DNA from: Lentzea flava
GTDB lineage: Bacteria; Actinomycetota; Actinomycetes; Mycobacteriales; Pseudonocardiaceae
Reading direction: 5' to 3'
Assembly: GCF_014648475.1 (NCBI RefSeq)
Contig: NZ_BMRE01000002.1
Location: 1 to 64,000, forward strand
DNA length: 64,000 nt
Shown: positions 8,680 to 18,666 of the stretch, piece after piece
Layout of the letters: the number at the start of each line of letters is the position of its first letter
How positions within the stretch are numbered: the first letter of the stretch is position 1
Translations under genes and position numbers: made by a program
Notes under the pieces: generated by a model
Told to the model about the DNA's origin: nothing
What the model saw: the letters and a program-made list of their open reading frames with translations, nothing else
Databases searched by the model: none

Positions 8680-9932
8680 GGCACCGTGATCTTGCCGTCG
8701 ACCGCCTTCAGGGCGATGTCCGAACGGTGGTGCGAGCCGGTGAGGTGGATGTCCGCGATCTTCTTGTAGGCGCGCTCACGGGCCTTCGCCAGCGACTTGC
8801 CCGTGCCCACGACCGACAGCACGCGGCCGCCCGCCGACACCACGGCACCGTCCTCGCGGCGGCGCGTGCCTGCGTGCAGCACGCCCTCGGACTCGGAGCC
8901 GGTGATCACGTCACCCGTGCGCGGGCGGCCGGGGTAGCCCTCCGCGGCCACGACCACGGTCACCGCGTAGCCGTTCTCCCACTCCAGAGCGGGCAGCTCG
9001 GCGAGCTTCCCGGTGGCCGCGGCCAGGAACAGCGAGGAGATGGGCGACTTCAGCAGTGCCAGAACCGACTGGGTCTCCGGGTCGCCGAAGCGGCAGTTGA
9101 ACTCGATCACCTGCACGCCGGACGACGTGAGTGCCAGGCCCGCGTACAGCAGACCGACGAACGGCGTCTCGCGCGACCGCAGCTCGTCGACCACGGGCTG
9201 CACGCACCGTGAAACGATCTCTTCGACCAGCCCGGAAGGCGCCCACGGCAGCGGAGCGTAAGCACCCATGCCGCCCGTGTTGGGACCATGGTCTCCGTCA
9301 CCCACGCGCTTGAAGTCCTGCGCCGGGATCAGCGGCACGACGGTCACACCGTCGGTGACGCAGAACAGCGACACCTCGGGACCGTCCAGGAAGGACTCCA
9401 GCAGCACCGGGTGCCCGCCGTCGAGCAACGTCATCGCGTGCGCGCGAGCGGCAGCCAGGTCGGAGGTCACGACGACGCCCTTGCCGGCGGCCAGGCCGTC
9501 GTCCTTCACGACCCACGTCGGGCCGAAGCGCCCGAGCGCGGCGTCGAGGCGGGCCGGGTTGTCCACGACCTCGCTGTGCGCGGTCGGCACGCCCGCCGCG
9601 TTCATGACGTCCTTCGCGAACGCCTTGGAGCCCTCGATGCGAGCGGCCGCGCGGGACGGCCCGAAACAGGGGATTCCCGCAGCTCGGACCGCGTCAGCGG
9701 CCCCGACCACCAGCGGTTGTTCGGGGCCGATGACGACGAGGTCGGCCTTCCACTCCTTCGCGAGGGTGGCGACCGCCGAGGCGTCGGCGACGTCCACACC
9801 GTAGATCTCGGCGTGCCCCGCGATGCCTGCGTTGCCCGGCGCGCACGCCAGAGCAGTCAGCTGAGGGTCGCGCGACAACGCGAGGACAAGGGCATGCTCA
9901 CGGGCTCCAGACCCGATGACCAGGACGCGCAC
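8676..9932 (-). CDS. purD: Phosphoribosylamine-glycine ligase
   Basis: 418 residues with a GTG start. This is GAR synthetase, joining glycine to 5-phosphoribosylamine with ATP in the second step of de novo purine synthesis. Typical features are the N-terminal [14 protein letters not shown], the ATP-grasp region with [15 protein letters not shown], and the metal-site [11 protein letters not shown]. Length and end-to-end similarity fit the bacterial enzyme. It is translationally coupled to the ADP-ribosylglycohydrolase downstream; the other purine genes in the window (purA, glyA) are unlinked to it. Confidence 0.97.
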   Translation of the reverse strand: MRVLVIGSGAREHALVLALSRDPQLTALACAPGNAGIAGHAEIYGVDVADASAVATLAKEWKADLVVIGPEQPLVVGAADAVRAAGIPCFGPSRAAARIEGSKAFAKDVMNAAGVPTAHSEVVDNPARLDAALGRFGPTWVVKDDGLAAGKGVVVTSDLAAARAHAMTLLDGGHPVLLESFLDGPEVSLFCVTDGVTVVPLIPAQDFKRVGDGDHGPNTGGMGAYAPLPWAPSGLVEEIVSRCVQPVVDELRSRETPFVGLLYAGLALTSSGVQVIEFNCRFGDPETQSVLALLKSPISSLFLAAATGKLAELPALEWENGYAVTVVVAAEGYPGRPRTGDVITGSESEGVLHAGTRRREDGAVVSAGGRVLSVVGTGKSLAKARERAYKKIADIHLTGSHHRSDIALKAVDGKITVP

Positions 9933-9948
9933 GATGCCCCAGCGTAGT

Positions 9949-10926
9949 TCAGCCGAGCGCCTGCTTCGCTCCAGGGTGCAGCGGGACGGGGTCGGACGCC
10001 GCGGCCTTGTCGCGGGAGATGTCCTTCACGGCCGGGTGCACCTTCTCCAGGTCAGCCTTCTTGTCGAAGATCAGCTTGGTCACGGCGCACGCGTTGTTCG
10101 CCGCGAAGTCCTCGCGCACGAGCAGCAGGTTCGGTACGACGATCGTCTTGACCTCGGAGACTCCGTACGTCGCAGCCGGGATCGTCCCCGTGTCGTACAC
10201 CGGGCTGATCTTCTTCATCTCCGGCAGCAGCGGGGTGATGTCGACGAACTTCACCCGGTCCTTCATCGACGTCGTGATGTCGGTGATCTGCGGCGTCGGC
10301 AGGCCGCCCGACCAGATGAGGCCGTCGATGCTGCCGTCCTTCATCCCGTCCGCGGTCTTGGTCAGGTCGAGGCGCTGGGCCTGGACGTCGGAGTCGATGT
10401 TGAGCCCCGCCGACTTCAGCAGCCTGCCCGCGATCACCTCGGTGCCGGACTTCGGCGACCCGGTCGAGATCCGCTTGCCCTTCATGTCCGCGATCGAGTT
10501 GATCCCGGCGTCGGCGCGGACGAGGACCTGCGTGTAGTTCGGGTAGATCCGCGACAGCGCCGCGATCTTCTCCTTCTTGCCGTTGAACGCCCCGGTGCCG
10601 TTCACCGCGTCCGCCGCCGTGTCGGCGAGCGAGAACGCGATGTCGTACGTGCCGCCGACGAGCTGCTGGATGTTCTGCACGGACGCGCCCGTCTCCGCGG
10701 CGGACGCCTTCAGCTTGGTGTTGTCACTGATCAGCTTCGCGAGGCCGCCGCCGACCACGAAGTAGACGCCACCGGAGTTGCCGGTCGCGATGGTGATCCG
10801 GCCGTCGGACGCCTCGCACGACGCACCGCCACCCGACGCGTCCGGCGTCGTGGGCGTGCGCTTGCCGCCACACCCGGAAACCACGAGCGCCAGTGCGATC
10901 GCGCCGATCGCGTACTTACGCAGCAT
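9949..10926 (-). CDS. TAXI-family TRAP transporter substrate-binding lipoprotein
   Basis: About 325 residues starting at the ATG at 10926 (MLRKYAIG), which follows GGGAGGG at good spacing. The signal peptide ends in a lipobox (VVSGCGG). The mature protein has the TAXI pattern: [23 protein letters not shown], then [20 protein letters not shown] and a long periplasmic-binding-protein fold. It should capture a small organic acid or amino acid outside the membrane and pass it to the fused TRAP permease whose gene lies just upstream and overlaps it by 11 bp. The ligand is unknown; glutamate- or dicarboxylate-type ligands are common in the family. Confidence 0.93.
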   Translation of the reverse strand: MLRKYAIGAIALALVVSGCGGKRTPTTPDASGGGASCEASDGRITIATGNSGGVYFVVGGGLAKLISDNTKLKASAAETGASVQNIQQLVGGTYDIAFSLADTAADAVNGTGAFNGKKEKIAALSRIYPNYTQVLVRADAGINSIADMKGKRISTGSPKSGTEVIAGRLLKSAGLNIDSDVQAQRLDLTKTADGMKDGSIDGLIWSGGLPTPQITDITTSMKDRVKFVDITPLLPEMKKISPVYDTGTIPAATYGVSEVKTIVVPNLLLVREDFAANNACAVTKLIFDKKADLEKVHPAVKDISRDKAAASDPVPLHPGAKQALG

Positions 10927-12853
10927 CACGAACCCTCCCACGAGTAACCAGGTGGACCGCCACGGCCACCACGAGGAACCCGGCCCCGATGGCGATCGTC
11001 AACGGCTGCAGGTAAAGCAGGAACACCGCCGCCGGAACGCACAACACCCGCTCAGGCCAGCGCGCAGGACCGAACAGCCAGCCGCCCGTCAGCACGGCGA
11101 GAGCGGCCACACCGAGCGCGGACGCACCGAAGGCCCACACCGAGTCCAGCAACGGCCCGCGCAACAGCAGCGCGGCACCGGAATCAGTGAGCACGAACGC
11201 CAGCGGGACGAGGAACGCGGGCAACGTGTACTTCCACGTCTGCCACATCGTCTTCATGACGTCGCCACCGGTCAGGGCGGCAGCAGCCACCGCAGCCAGC
11301 GCCGTCGGCGGCGTGACCTCGGACAACACCGCGTAGTAGAAGATGAACATCGCGGTCTCGGCCGGCTCCACGCCCAGCGTGATCAACGCCGGCCCGATGA
11401 CGACCCACGAGATGATGAACGACGCCGTCACCGGCACGGCCAGACCGAGCACCGACACCGCGACGGCCGCGAACACCGCCGTCAGCATCAGGACCACCGT
11501 CTCGGACGAGGACAGCGCCGACGCCAGGTCCACCAACGAGCCCGCAAGCGCTTGCCCCAGACCGGTCTTGGTGATCGTCGACGTGATCACGCCCGCCGCC
11601 GCGCACACGGCGATCACCGGCAACGCCGAGCGCACACCGGTCGACAGCGCGTCGGCCACCAGCCGGAACCAGTCCCGCCGGTGGTTGATCAACGCGAACA
11701 GCGCCGCCACGCCCGTCGCGTACACGACGGCCTTGTAGACGGGGATGTCGAGCGCCAGGAAGACGATGATGATCCCGAGCGACAGGAAGTGGTACCAGCC
11801 GAGCTTCAGCACATCGGAGAACCGCGGCGCGTCGACGTCGACCGGCTTCGCTCCGAACCGCCGCGCGTCCGCCTCCACCGCCAGCGCGATGCCCAGGTAG
11901 TAGAGCAACGTCGGGATGATCGCCCAGATCAGCACCGACAGGTACGACACCTGCAGGTACTCCGCGATGATGAACGCGGCGGCACCCAGCGTCGGCGGCG
12001 ACAGGATCGCGCCGATGCCCGAGGCCGCGAGCAGCCCGCCCGCGTTCTCCTTGGGATATCCGGCCTTCTTCAGCATCGGCCACGTCACCGCGCCCAGCGA
12101 CACGGTCGTCGCGGTGCCCGACCCGGACACGGTGCCCAGCAGGAACCCGGCGGTCGCCGCGGTGCGGCCGGGTGCCGTCCGCGACTTGCGGAAGGCCGCG
12201 AAGCTGATGTCGACGAAGAACTTCCCGGCACCGGAGGCGTTCAGGACCGCGCCGTAGATCGTGAACAGCACGATGTAGGTCGCCGCGACGTCCAACGGCG
12301 TGCCGTAGAACCCGCTGGCGTCGTTGAAGAACCCGTTGATGATCTGGTTGAAGTCGACGCCGGAGTGCGCGATCGACCACGACGGCGGCAGGAACCCGCC
12401 GTAGTAGGCATAGGCGACGAACGCCAGACACACCACCGGCAGCACCCATCCGGTCGTGCGGCGGCACGCCTCCAGGATCAGCACGAGCAGCACGGCACCT
12501 GCCGCCACGTCCAACGACGTGAGCTGCCCCTGCCGGTTCAGGAACTCGTCAAAGCCCCCGAACAGCGGATACGCGCCGGCCACGAAGGCCAGCGCCGCCA
12601 GCACCCAGTCGACGATCTTCGGCGAGTGCCCGCGGCCGTACGACAGGAAGACCAGCGGCAGCGTCACCGCCAGGAAGATCACCAGGTAGTACTGGCTCCC
12701 CTTGGCGAACGGGAAGAACACCTGCTTGAGCACCAACAGGGCGATCAGCAGGCCGGCGATCCACAGCGCCCGCTCCCACCTGGGTGAGAGCGACCGCGAG
12801 GGCATCTCCTCGTCGTGCTCCGCGACGATGCGGGCGAGGTCCGGGTTGGCCAC
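10916..12853 (-). CDS. TRAP transporter fused permease (4TM + 12TM)
   Basis: 645-residue integral membrane protein in which the small DctQ-like and large DctM-like TRAP subunits are fused, as usual in TAXI-type systems. The DctM core includes GSGTATTVSLGAVTWPMLKKAGYP and the repeated inverted-topology segment with ALAAVAAAAL near ATPPTALA. It imports the ligand of the TAXI protein encoded downstream, driven by an ion gradient. Translation starts with GTG at 12853; the end overlaps the binding-protein gene, indicating an operon. Confidence 0.94.
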   Translation of the reverse strand: MANPDLARIVAEHDEEMPSRSLSPRWERALWIAGLLIALLVLKQVFFPFAKGSQYYLVIFLAVTLPLVFLSYGRGHSPKIVDWVLAALAFVAGAYPLFGGFDEFLNRQGQLTSLDVAAGAVLLVLILEACRRTTGWVLPVVCLAFVAYAYYGGFLPPSWSIAHSGVDFNQIINGFFNDASGFYGTPLDVAATYIVLFTIYGAVLNASGAGKFFVDISFAAFRKSRTAPGRTAATAGFLLGTVSGSGTATTVSLGAVTWPMLKKAGYPKENAGGLLAASGIGAILSPPTLGAAAFIIAEYLQVSYLSVLIWAIIPTLLYYLGIALAVEADARRFGAKPVDVDAPRFSDVLKLGWYHFLSLGIIIVFLALDIPVYKAVVYATGVAALFALINHRRDWFRLVADALSTGVRSALPVIAVCAAAGVITSTITKTGLGQALAGSLVDLASALSSSETVVLMLTAVFAAVAVSVLGLAVPVTASFIISWVVIGPALITLGVEPAETAMFIFYYAVLSEVTPPTALAAVAAAALTGGDVMKTMWQTWKYTLPAFLVPLAFVLTDSGAALLLRGPLLDSVWAFGASALGVAALAVLTGGWLFGPARWPERVLCVPAAVFLLYLQPLTIAIGAGFLVVAVAVHLVTRGRVRDAA

Positions 12854-12917
12854 GCTCGCACCGTACTGTGGGGCCGATCACAACGTCAGACGATCAATCC
12901 AAAGGAATTGCAAAGAC

Positions 12918-13178
12918 TCACACCACAGCACTGTCCACATAGCACCAGCGCCAGTCCTCGCCCGGCTCGAACGAGCGCATGACCGGATGCTGGGACGCGG
13001 TGTAGTGCTTGGTCGCGTGCTTGCCGGGGCTCGAGTCGCAGCACGCCACGTGCCCGCAGGAAAGGCACATCCGCAGGTGAGCCCAGTTGTGCTCACCCAG
13101 AGCGAGACAGTCGACACAGCCCTCGGTCGACTCCGGCGCCACCGACTGGGGCAGCGCTCCCACGTGCGAACAGGTCAT
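12918..13178 (-). CDS. UBP-type zinc finger protein, 86 aa
   Basis: Small protein (MTCSHVGALPQSV...) with the ordered Cys/His set of a ZnF-UBP domain: CSH, CVDC, CLSCGHVACCD, H and H in GKHATKHYTASQHPV, ending in W-x-W-C-Y-V-D. In eukaryotes this fold binds the C-terminus of ubiquitin; bacterial single-domain versions are common in actinomycetes with unknown partners. Start chosen at the second ATG (13178), which has GGAG 4 nt upstream; an ATG at 13187 is also possible. Divergent from the antiporter gene with under 30 bp between starts, so their promoters must overlap. Confidence 0.85.
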   Translation of the reverse strand: MTCSHVGALPQSVAPESTEGCVDCLALGEHNWAHLRMCLSCGHVACCDSSPGKHATKHYTASQHPVMRSFEPGEDWRWCYVDSAVV

Positions 13179-13206
13179 GGTCTCCATCTTTACGCAGAAT
13201 GAGCGC

Positions 13207-14754
13207 ATGCACGGGCCTGAACTTCTGCTGCTGTTGCTCGGGGCGCTGGTCGTCACCTCCATCGCCCGCCGGCTGAACTGGTCGGCGCCACTGGTGCTGG
13301 TCGCGGTCGGGCTCGTGGTCTCGTTCATCCCCGGCGTGCCGGAGTTCGAGCTCGATCCGCACCTGATCCTGGTGCTGGTCCTGCCACCGCTGCTCTACAG
13401 CGCCGCGCTGGACAGCTCGTACCTGAACATCCGCGCGAACCTGCGGCCCATCGGCCTGCTCGCGGTCGGGCTGGTGCTGTTCACGACGTTCGTCGTCGGC
13501 ATCACCGCCAAGCTCGTCTTCCCGGACCTGCCGTTCGCCGCCGCGCTCGTGCTCGGCGCGGTGGTCGCCCCGCCGGACGCCGTCGCCGCTGTCGCGATCG
13601 GTCGCAAGCTCGGCCTGCAACGCCGGGCGATGACGCTGCTGGTCGGCGAGAGCCTGATCAACGACGCCACGGCGCTGACGGCGTTCAAGGTCGCCGTGGC
13701 GGCCGCGGCGGGAGCGGCCATGCACCCCGTCAAGGGGGTCGGGCTGTTCCTGCTCGTCACGGCTGGGGGCATCGCGATCGGCCTGGTCGTGGGCGTGGTG
13801 GTCAGGTTCCTGCGCAAACGGCTCTGCGAGGGTGTGCTGGAGAGCGCGCTGGGTCTGCTCGTGCCGTTCGGCGCCTACCTGCTCGCGGAGGAGGCCGCCC
13901 ACGTCTCCGGGGTGCTCGCGGTCGTGGTCGCGGGCCTCTACGTCGGCCACCACTCGCCGCGCGGCACCTACACGACCCGGCTGCAGGACGCGGCGGTGTG
14001 GCGGTCGGTGGACGTGCTGCTGGAGTCGTTCGTCTTCGCGCTCATCGGCCTGCAGGTGTCGGCAATCATCAGCGACGTCGACCTGAACGCCGGGCTGTTG
14101 CTCGGCGCGGGAGCCGTGCTGCTGGCCACGATCCTCGCGCGGTTCGTCTGGATGTACCCCGCCTCTTACGTGCCGATGTACCTGTCCAAACGCCTGCGCG
14201 AACGCGAGCGGTGGCCGCACCTCGGCCAGGTCACCGTGATCGCGTGGGCCGGTATGCGCGGCGTGGTGACGCTCGCCGCGGCGGCCGCGATCCCGCCGGA
14301 CGTTCCCGGCCGGGACATCATCCTGTTCTGCGCGTTCGTGGTCACCGTCTCAACGTTGCTGTTGCAGGGCACGACGTTGCCGTGGGTGATCAACAAGATC
14401 GGCTTCGAGGGTGACGACGCCCGCAAGGACGCGCTGGCCGAGGCCCAGATCCAGCACCGGGCCGCACAGGCGGCGGTGACCAGGCTGGACGAGGAGATCG
14501 AGGACGTGCCCGACCACGTCCGCGACCAGCTGCGGGCTCTCGCCGAACACCGGGGCAACGCCGCGTGGGAACGGCTCGGCCGCCAGGAGGAGGAGAGCCC
14601 GGCCGCCGCGTACCGCAGGCTGCGCAGGGTGATGCTGAGCGCGGAGCGTGACGAGTTCATCAAGGCCAGGGACGCCGGCGAGATCGACGACGAGGTGCTG
14701 TTCCGCGTGCTGCGGGAGCTGGACCTGGAGGAAGCCGCACTCTCTCGTGAATAA
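13207..14754 (+). CDS. CPA1-family Na+/H+ antiporter
   Basis: 515-residue membrane protein starting at ATG 13207 (MHGPELLLLLLG). There are about 12 hydrophobic segments. The cation-site region reads APPDAVAAVAIGRKLG, and GESLINDATALTAFKV is the hallmark N-D motif of the NhaP/NHE (CPA1) branch. A cytosolic tail of about 110 residues (helical, charged) follows the last membrane segment. It should exchange cytosolic Na+ or K+ for external protons in pH and salt homeostasis. Upstream DNA toward the zinc-finger gene is very short. Confidence 0.94.
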   Translation: MHGPELLLLLLGALVVTSIARRLNWSAPLVLVAVGLVVSFIPGVPEFELDPHLILVLVLPPLLYSAALDSSYLNIRANLRPIGLLAVGLVLFTTFVVGITAKLVFPDLPFAAALVLGAVVAPPDAVAAVAIGRKLGLQRRAMTLLVGESLINDATALTAFKVAVAAAAGAAMHPVKGVGLFLLVTAGGIAIGLVVGVVVRFLRKRLCEGVLESALGLLVPFGAYLLAEEAAHVSGVLAVVVAGLYVGHHSPRGTYTTRLQDAAVWRSVDVLLESFVFALIGLQVSAIISDVDLNAGLLLGAGAVLLATILARFVWMYPASYVPMYLSKRLRERERWPHLGQVTVIAWAGMRGVVTLAAAAAIPPDVPGRDIILFCAFVVTVSTLLLQGTTLPWVINKIGFEGDDARKDALAEAQIQHRAAQAAVTRLDEEIEDVPDHVRDQLRALAEHRGNAAWERLGRQEEESPAAAYRRLRRVMLSAERDEFIKARDAGEIDDEVLFRVLRELDLEEAALSRE

Positions 14755-14819
14755 CCGTTCACCTGCATTTCGTGTTGCGATGCTTGGGTGCGCTCTCAAC
14801 CGAAATGGGAGGTCGAACG

Positions 14820-15917
14820 ATGTACCCCAGAAGAATCCGGACCCGTGGTCTTGCCGCCGCGGTCCTCGTCTTCGCGGGCGCGGTGGTGGCATCCCTGCCC
14901 TCCGCGTCGGCACACGACGACAAGGGGCCCATCGTCATCGGGCACCGCGGTGCGTCGGCGTACCGGCCAGAACACACGCTGGCGTCCTACGAACTCGCTG
15001 CCCGCATGGGCGCGGACTTCGTCGAGCCGGACCTGGTGTCCACAAAGGACGGCCAGCTGGTGGCCAGGCACGAGAACGAGATCGGCGGCACCACCGACGT
15101 GTCGACCAGGTCGCAGTTTGCCGATCGCAAGAAGACCAAGGTCATCGACGGCACGTCGATCACCGGCTGGTTCACCGAGGACTTCACCCTGGCCGAGCTG
15201 AAGACGTTGCGCGCGAAGGAACGCATCCCGGCGATCCGCTCGCGCAACACCCTCTACGACGGCCGCTTCGAGGTGCCGACGCTGCAGGAGGTCATCGACC
15301 TCACCAGGCGCCTGTCCCGCGAGCTGCACCGCGAGATCGGCATCTACCCCGAGACCAAGCACCCGACGTACTTCAAGACCATCGGTCTCCCGCTGGAGCC
15401 GAAGCTCGTCGACGTGCTCAACCGCAACGGCCTCAACCGGCGCAACGCCAAGGTGTTCGTGCAGTCGTTCGAGGTCGCGAACCTCAAGGAGCTGAACAAG
15501 TCGCTGCGGGTGCCGCTGGTTCAGCTCGTCAACGGCTCCGGCGCGCCCTATGACTTCGTCGTGGCCGGTGACAAGCGCACCTACGCCGACCTGGTGACCC
15601 CGGCCGGTCTGCGTGAGATCCGGTCGTACGCGGACGGCGTCGGCCTGACCAAGGACCTGATCATCCCGCGCGACTCCAACGGCTTCCTCAAGCAGCCGAC
15701 GACGGTCGTCAAGGACGCGCACAAGGCCGGCCTGATCGTGCACGCGTGGACGTTCCGCAACGAGAACTCGTTCCTGCCAGCCGACTTCAGGTCCTCGACC
15801 GACCCGGCCGCGTACGGCCGGGCCTTCGAGGAGTACGACCTGTTCTTCAAGACGGGGCTCGACGGCCTGTTCGCCGACAACCCCGACACGGCCGTCGAGG
15901 CCAAGGTCAAGCGCTAG
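14820..15917 (+). CDS. glpQ: Secreted glycerophosphodiester phosphodiesterase
   Basis: 365 residues from ATG 14820, preceded by GGGAGG. An N-terminal signal (RRIRTRGLAAAVLVFAGAVV) ends near ASA. The catalytic TIM-barrel signature VIGHRGASAYRPEHT and the metal ligands in FVEPDLVSTKDG are present, with HENEI after them. The enzyme hydrolyses glycerophosphodiesters to glycerol 3-phosphate and an alcohol. Its length and the insertions after HENEI fit the GlpQ-type periplasmic group. The 3' end overlaps the convergent ssuD gene by 11 bp. Confidence 0.93.
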   Translation: MYPRRIRTRGLAAAVLVFAGAVVASLPSASAHDDKGPIVIGHRGASAYRPEHTLASYELAARMGADFVEPDLVSTKDGQLVARHENEIGGTTDVSTRSQFADRKKTKVIDGTSITGWFTEDFTLAELKTLRAKERIPAIRSRNTLYDGRFEVPTLQEVIDLTRRLSRELHREIGIYPETKHPTYFKTIGLPLEPKLVDVLNRNGLNRRNAKVFVQSFEVANLKELNKSLRVPLVQLVNGSGAPYDFVVAGDKRTYADLVTPAGLREIRSYADGVGLTKDLIIPRDSNGFLKQPTTVVKDAHKAGLIVHAWTFRNENSFLPADFRSSTDPAAYGRAFEEYDLFFKTGLDGLFADNPDTAVEAKVKR

Positions 15918-17031
15918 CCAGTGCGAGCGTGCGGTCCCCGTCGAGCAACCCGCGTTGCTTCAGCAGGGGCCGCACGCCCTCGCCGAACCAGTACGCCTCC
16001 TCCAGGTGCGGGTAGCCGGAGAGGACGAACTCGCTGATGCCGATGGAGTGGTACTCCTCGATGAGATCGGCGACCTCCGAGTGCGATCCGACGAGCGCGG
16101 TTCCCGCGCCACCGCGCACCAGTCCGACACCGGCCCACAGGTTCGGGTAGATCTCCAGGCCTCGCACCCCGCGGCCGAGATCACCACCGTGCAGCGCCAG
16201 CATCCGTTGCTGGCCAACGGATTCCGACGTCCGCAGCTGCTCCTGCGCCTTCGCCACCGCGGCCGGGTCCAGCGCGTCGAGCAACCGCGAAGCCGCCGCC
16301 CACGCTTCCGCCGACGTGTCGCGGCTGATCGTGTGCAGCCGGATGCCGAACCGGATGGGCCGGTCCGTCAACGCACGGACCCGCTCGATCTTCGCGGCGA
16401 CGTCGGCCGGCGGTTCTCCCCAGGTCAGGTACACGTCCGCGTTGCGCGCAGCCACCGGCAGAGCGGCGTCGGACGAGCCACCGAAATAGATCGGTGGCAC
16501 CGGATCCGGCGCGGCCAGCACTGTCGCGTCCTGCACCCGGTAGTGCTCGCCCTGGAACGAGTACGGCTGCCCGGTCCAGACTCCGCGCACGATCTGGAGG
16601 AACTCGTCGGTGCGCGAGTACCGCTGGTCGTGGTCGAGCCAGTCGCCGAACCGTTGCTGCTCAACGGAATCACCACCGGTCACGACGTTCAGCAGCAGCC
16701 GTCCGCGGGAAATGCGCTGGTACGTCGAGGCCATCTGCGCGGCGAGCGTCGGTGACAGCACGCCCGGCCGGAACGCCACCAGGAACTTCAGGCGGGACGT
16801 CAGCCCGATCAACGCGGCCGTCGTCAGCCACGCGTCCTCGCACCACGTCCCGGTCGGCGTGAGCACGCCGGTGAACCCGACCTGCTCGGCCGTGCGGGCG
16901 ATCTGCGCCAGGTAGTCGATGTCCGGCTCACGCCGTGCCCCGGCGGCAGGTGCCCGTTGCGCGTGGAAGTGCTCCACGACCGTGCGCCCGTCCCCGGACG
17001 TCGGCAGGAACCAGTGCAGCGTGACGCTCAT
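15907..17031 (-). CDS. ssuD: FMNH2-dependent alkanesulfonate monooxygenase
   Basis: 374-residue luciferase-like monooxygenase starting at ATG 17031. It releases sulfite from alkanesulfonates with FMNH2 and O2. The SsuD pattern is visible: LHWFLPTSGDGR at the start, LKFLVAFRPGVLSPTLAAQMAST, and NVVTGGDSVEQ-RFGDWLDHDQRY. It is the last gene of ssuC-ssuB-ssuA-ssuD and its start overlaps the ssuA stop (ATGA), so uptake and desulfonation are co-expressed. No FMN reductase gene is adjacent, so reduced flavin must come from elsewhere. Confidence 0.95.
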   Translation of the reverse strand: MSVTLHWFLPTSGDGRTVVEHFHAQRAPAAGARREPDIDYLAQIARTAEQVGFTGVLTPTGTWCEDAWLTTAALIGLTSRLKFLVAFRPGVLSPTLAAQMASTYQRISRGRLLLNVVTGGDSVEQQRFGDWLDHDQRYSRTDEFLQIVRGVWTGQPYSFQGEHYRVQDATVLAAPDPVPPIYFGGSSDAALPVAARNADVYLTWGEPPADVAAKIERVRALTDRPIRFGIRLHTISRDTSAEAWAAASRLLDALDPAAVAKAQEQLRTSESVGQQRMLALHGGDLGRGVRGLEIYPNLWAGVGLVRGGAGTALVGSHSEVADLIEEYHSIGISEFVLSGYPHLEEAYWFGEGVRPLLKQRGLLDGDRTLALASA

Positions 17032-17984
17032 GCGAGATCTCCCTGGAACCTCGTGTCGACGAACTTCGCGAAGTCGACCTTGCCCGGCAACGTCTTGTCC
17101 TCGGTGAACGCGTCCGCGAGCTCCTGCTCTGACCTGATCAGCGTGTCGTCGATCTTCACCGGCAGGTCGCCGTTGCGGTTCACGGCGGCGAGCGCGACCT
17201 CGTACTTGAGCCCCGTCTCGGCGGCCCACGCCTTCGCCCACTCCTCGCGGTGCGTGTCGGCCCACTTCTGCGCCTTGTAGTAGCGGACCAGGTACTCCTT
17301 CAGCGCCGGGTTCTTACCCTTGTCGTCCAACGCCTTGCGACCGGCGACCTGGAAGCCGTACCCGTTCGCCCTGCCCTCACCGGTGGTGAGCACGCGTGCC
17401 TTGGTCTCCTGCTGCGCCTGCGCGGTGTAGGGGTCCCAGATCGCCCACGCGTCGACCTTGCCCTGGGTGAACGCGCCGTACGCGTCGGACGGCTGGAGGA
17501 AGTTCAGCGTGACGTCCTTGGTCGACAAACCGTTGGCGCGCAACGTGAGCAGCACCTGGCCGTGTGCCGAGCTGCCCTTGGCCACCGCGATGTTCCTGCC
17601 CTTGAGATCGGCGGCGGACTTCAGCGGCGAGTTCTCCGGCACGAGGATCGCGTCGGCCTCGACGTCGCCCTTCGACGCGCCGACGGCGGCGATCTTGGCG
17701 TTCGCGGCGGCCGCGAAGATCGGCGGCGTGTTGCCGACACCACCGATGTCGATCGCGCCTGCGGAGGCGGCCTCCAGCAGGGGCGGTCCGGAGGTGAAGG
17801 TCGACCACTCGATCTTGTACGGGAAGTCGTTGAGCAGACCGGCGGCCGTGAGCAGCGCCTTCGCCCCGCCCTTCTGGTCGCCGACCTTCAGCACGACCTC
17901 ACCGGCCGGGGTGTCTTGTGCGGCCGCCGAGCACCCGGTCGTGAACAGAATCGCGGCGAGCAGGCTAAGCAGCTGTTTCAACAT
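17028..17984 (-). CDS. ssuA: Aliphatic sulfonate ABC transporter substrate-binding lipoprotein
   Basis: 318 residues from ATG 17984 (MLKQLLSLLAAIL), with GGGAG just upstream. The signal peptide ends at a lipobox Cys (FTTGCSAA). The mature domain has the SsuA/NrtA-type pattern (VGDQKGGAKALLTAAG, IDIGGVGNTPPIFAAAA, DAWAIWDPYTA). It captures sulfonates outside the cell for the SsuBC permease. The start codon lies inside the end of ssuB (20-bp overlap), and the stop overlaps the ssuD start. Confidence 0.94.
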   Translation of the reverse strand: MLKQLLSLLAAILFTTGCSAAAQDTPAGEVVLKVGDQKGGAKALLTAAGLLNDFPYKIEWSTFTSGPPLLEAASAGAIDIGGVGNTPPIFAAAANAKIAAVGASKGDVEADAILVPENSPLKSAADLKGRNIAVAKGSSAHGQVLLTLRANGLSTKDVTLNFLQPSDAYGAFTQGKVDAWAIWDPYTAQAQQETKARVLTTGEGRANGYGFQVAGRKALDDKGKNPALKEYLVRYYKAQKWADTHREEWAKAWAAETGLKYEVALAAVNRNGDLPVKIDDTLIRSEQELADAFTEDKTLPGKVDFAKFVDTRFQGDLA

Positions 17985-18666
17985 CCACTCCCAGGTCGGC
18001 GAGCACGCGGGTGCGTTGCTCCACAACGGAAGCCCGGCGGCGCGGGCGGGGCAGGTCGACGTGGTGCGTGGCGACGATCCGGCCTTCGTCGAGCACGAGG
18101 ATCCGATCGGCCAGCAGCAACGCCTCGTCGACGTCGTGCGTCACGAGCAGCACAGCGGGCCGGTGCCTGGCCCACAGGTCCTCCACCAGGTGGTGCATGG
18201 CGAGGCGGGTCAACGCGTCCAGCGCGCCGAACGGTTCGTCCAGCAGCAACACATCGGGTTCGCGGACCAGCGCCCGCGCGAGCGAGACCCGTTGCGCCTC
18301 ACCGCCGGACAGCGTCAGCGGCCACGCGTCGGCGTGATCGGGCAACCGCACCTCTTGCAGCGCTTTCAGGGCGATCGAGCGGCCATCCGGTTTGTGCAGG
18401 CCCAGAGCGATGTTGCGCCACACCTTGCGCCACGGCAGCAGACGCGGCTGCTGGAACGCGATCGACACCGCACCGGAGACGCGCGCCTCCCCGTCGATCT
18501 CGCGATCGAGGCCCGCCAGGATCCGCAGCAACGTCGACTTGCCGCAGCCGCTGCGCCCGAGCAGCGCCACGAACTCGCCGGGCGCGATCTCCAGGTCGAT
18601 TCCGTCCAGCACGGTTCGTGCGCCGAAAGCCTTGCGCAGACCGCGAAGGCTCACCGGGTTCGCCAT
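17965..18666 (-). CDS. ssuB: Aliphatic sulfonate ABC transporter ATP-binding protein
   Basis: 233 residues, complete ABC ATPase: Walker A GRSGCGKST, Q-loop FQQPRLLPW, signature LSGGEAQRVSLARAL, Walker B VLLLDEPFGALD, and H-loop LVTHDVDEA. It energises sulfonate import with SsuC and SsuA. It overlaps ssuC by 16 bp and ssuA by 20 bp, a tightly packed operon. Confidence 0.95.
   Translation of the reverse strand: MANPVSLRGLRKAFGARTVLDGIDLEIAPGEFVALLGRSGCGKSTLLRILAGLDREIDGEARVSGAVSIAFQQPRLLPWRKVWRNIALGLHKPDGRSIALKALQEVRLPDHADAWPLTLSGGEAQRVSLARALVREPDVLLLDEPFGALDALTRLAMHHLVEDLWARHRPAVLLVTHDVDEALLLADRILVLDEGRIVATHHVDLPRPRRRASVVEQRTRVLADLGVDVETAA

Noticed and set aside
10778..12787. Long plus-strand open frame (669 codons) full of Arg, Gln and His
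   Set aside because: It is antisense to the TRAP permease gene; its composition is that of a high-GC shadow frame, with no domain.
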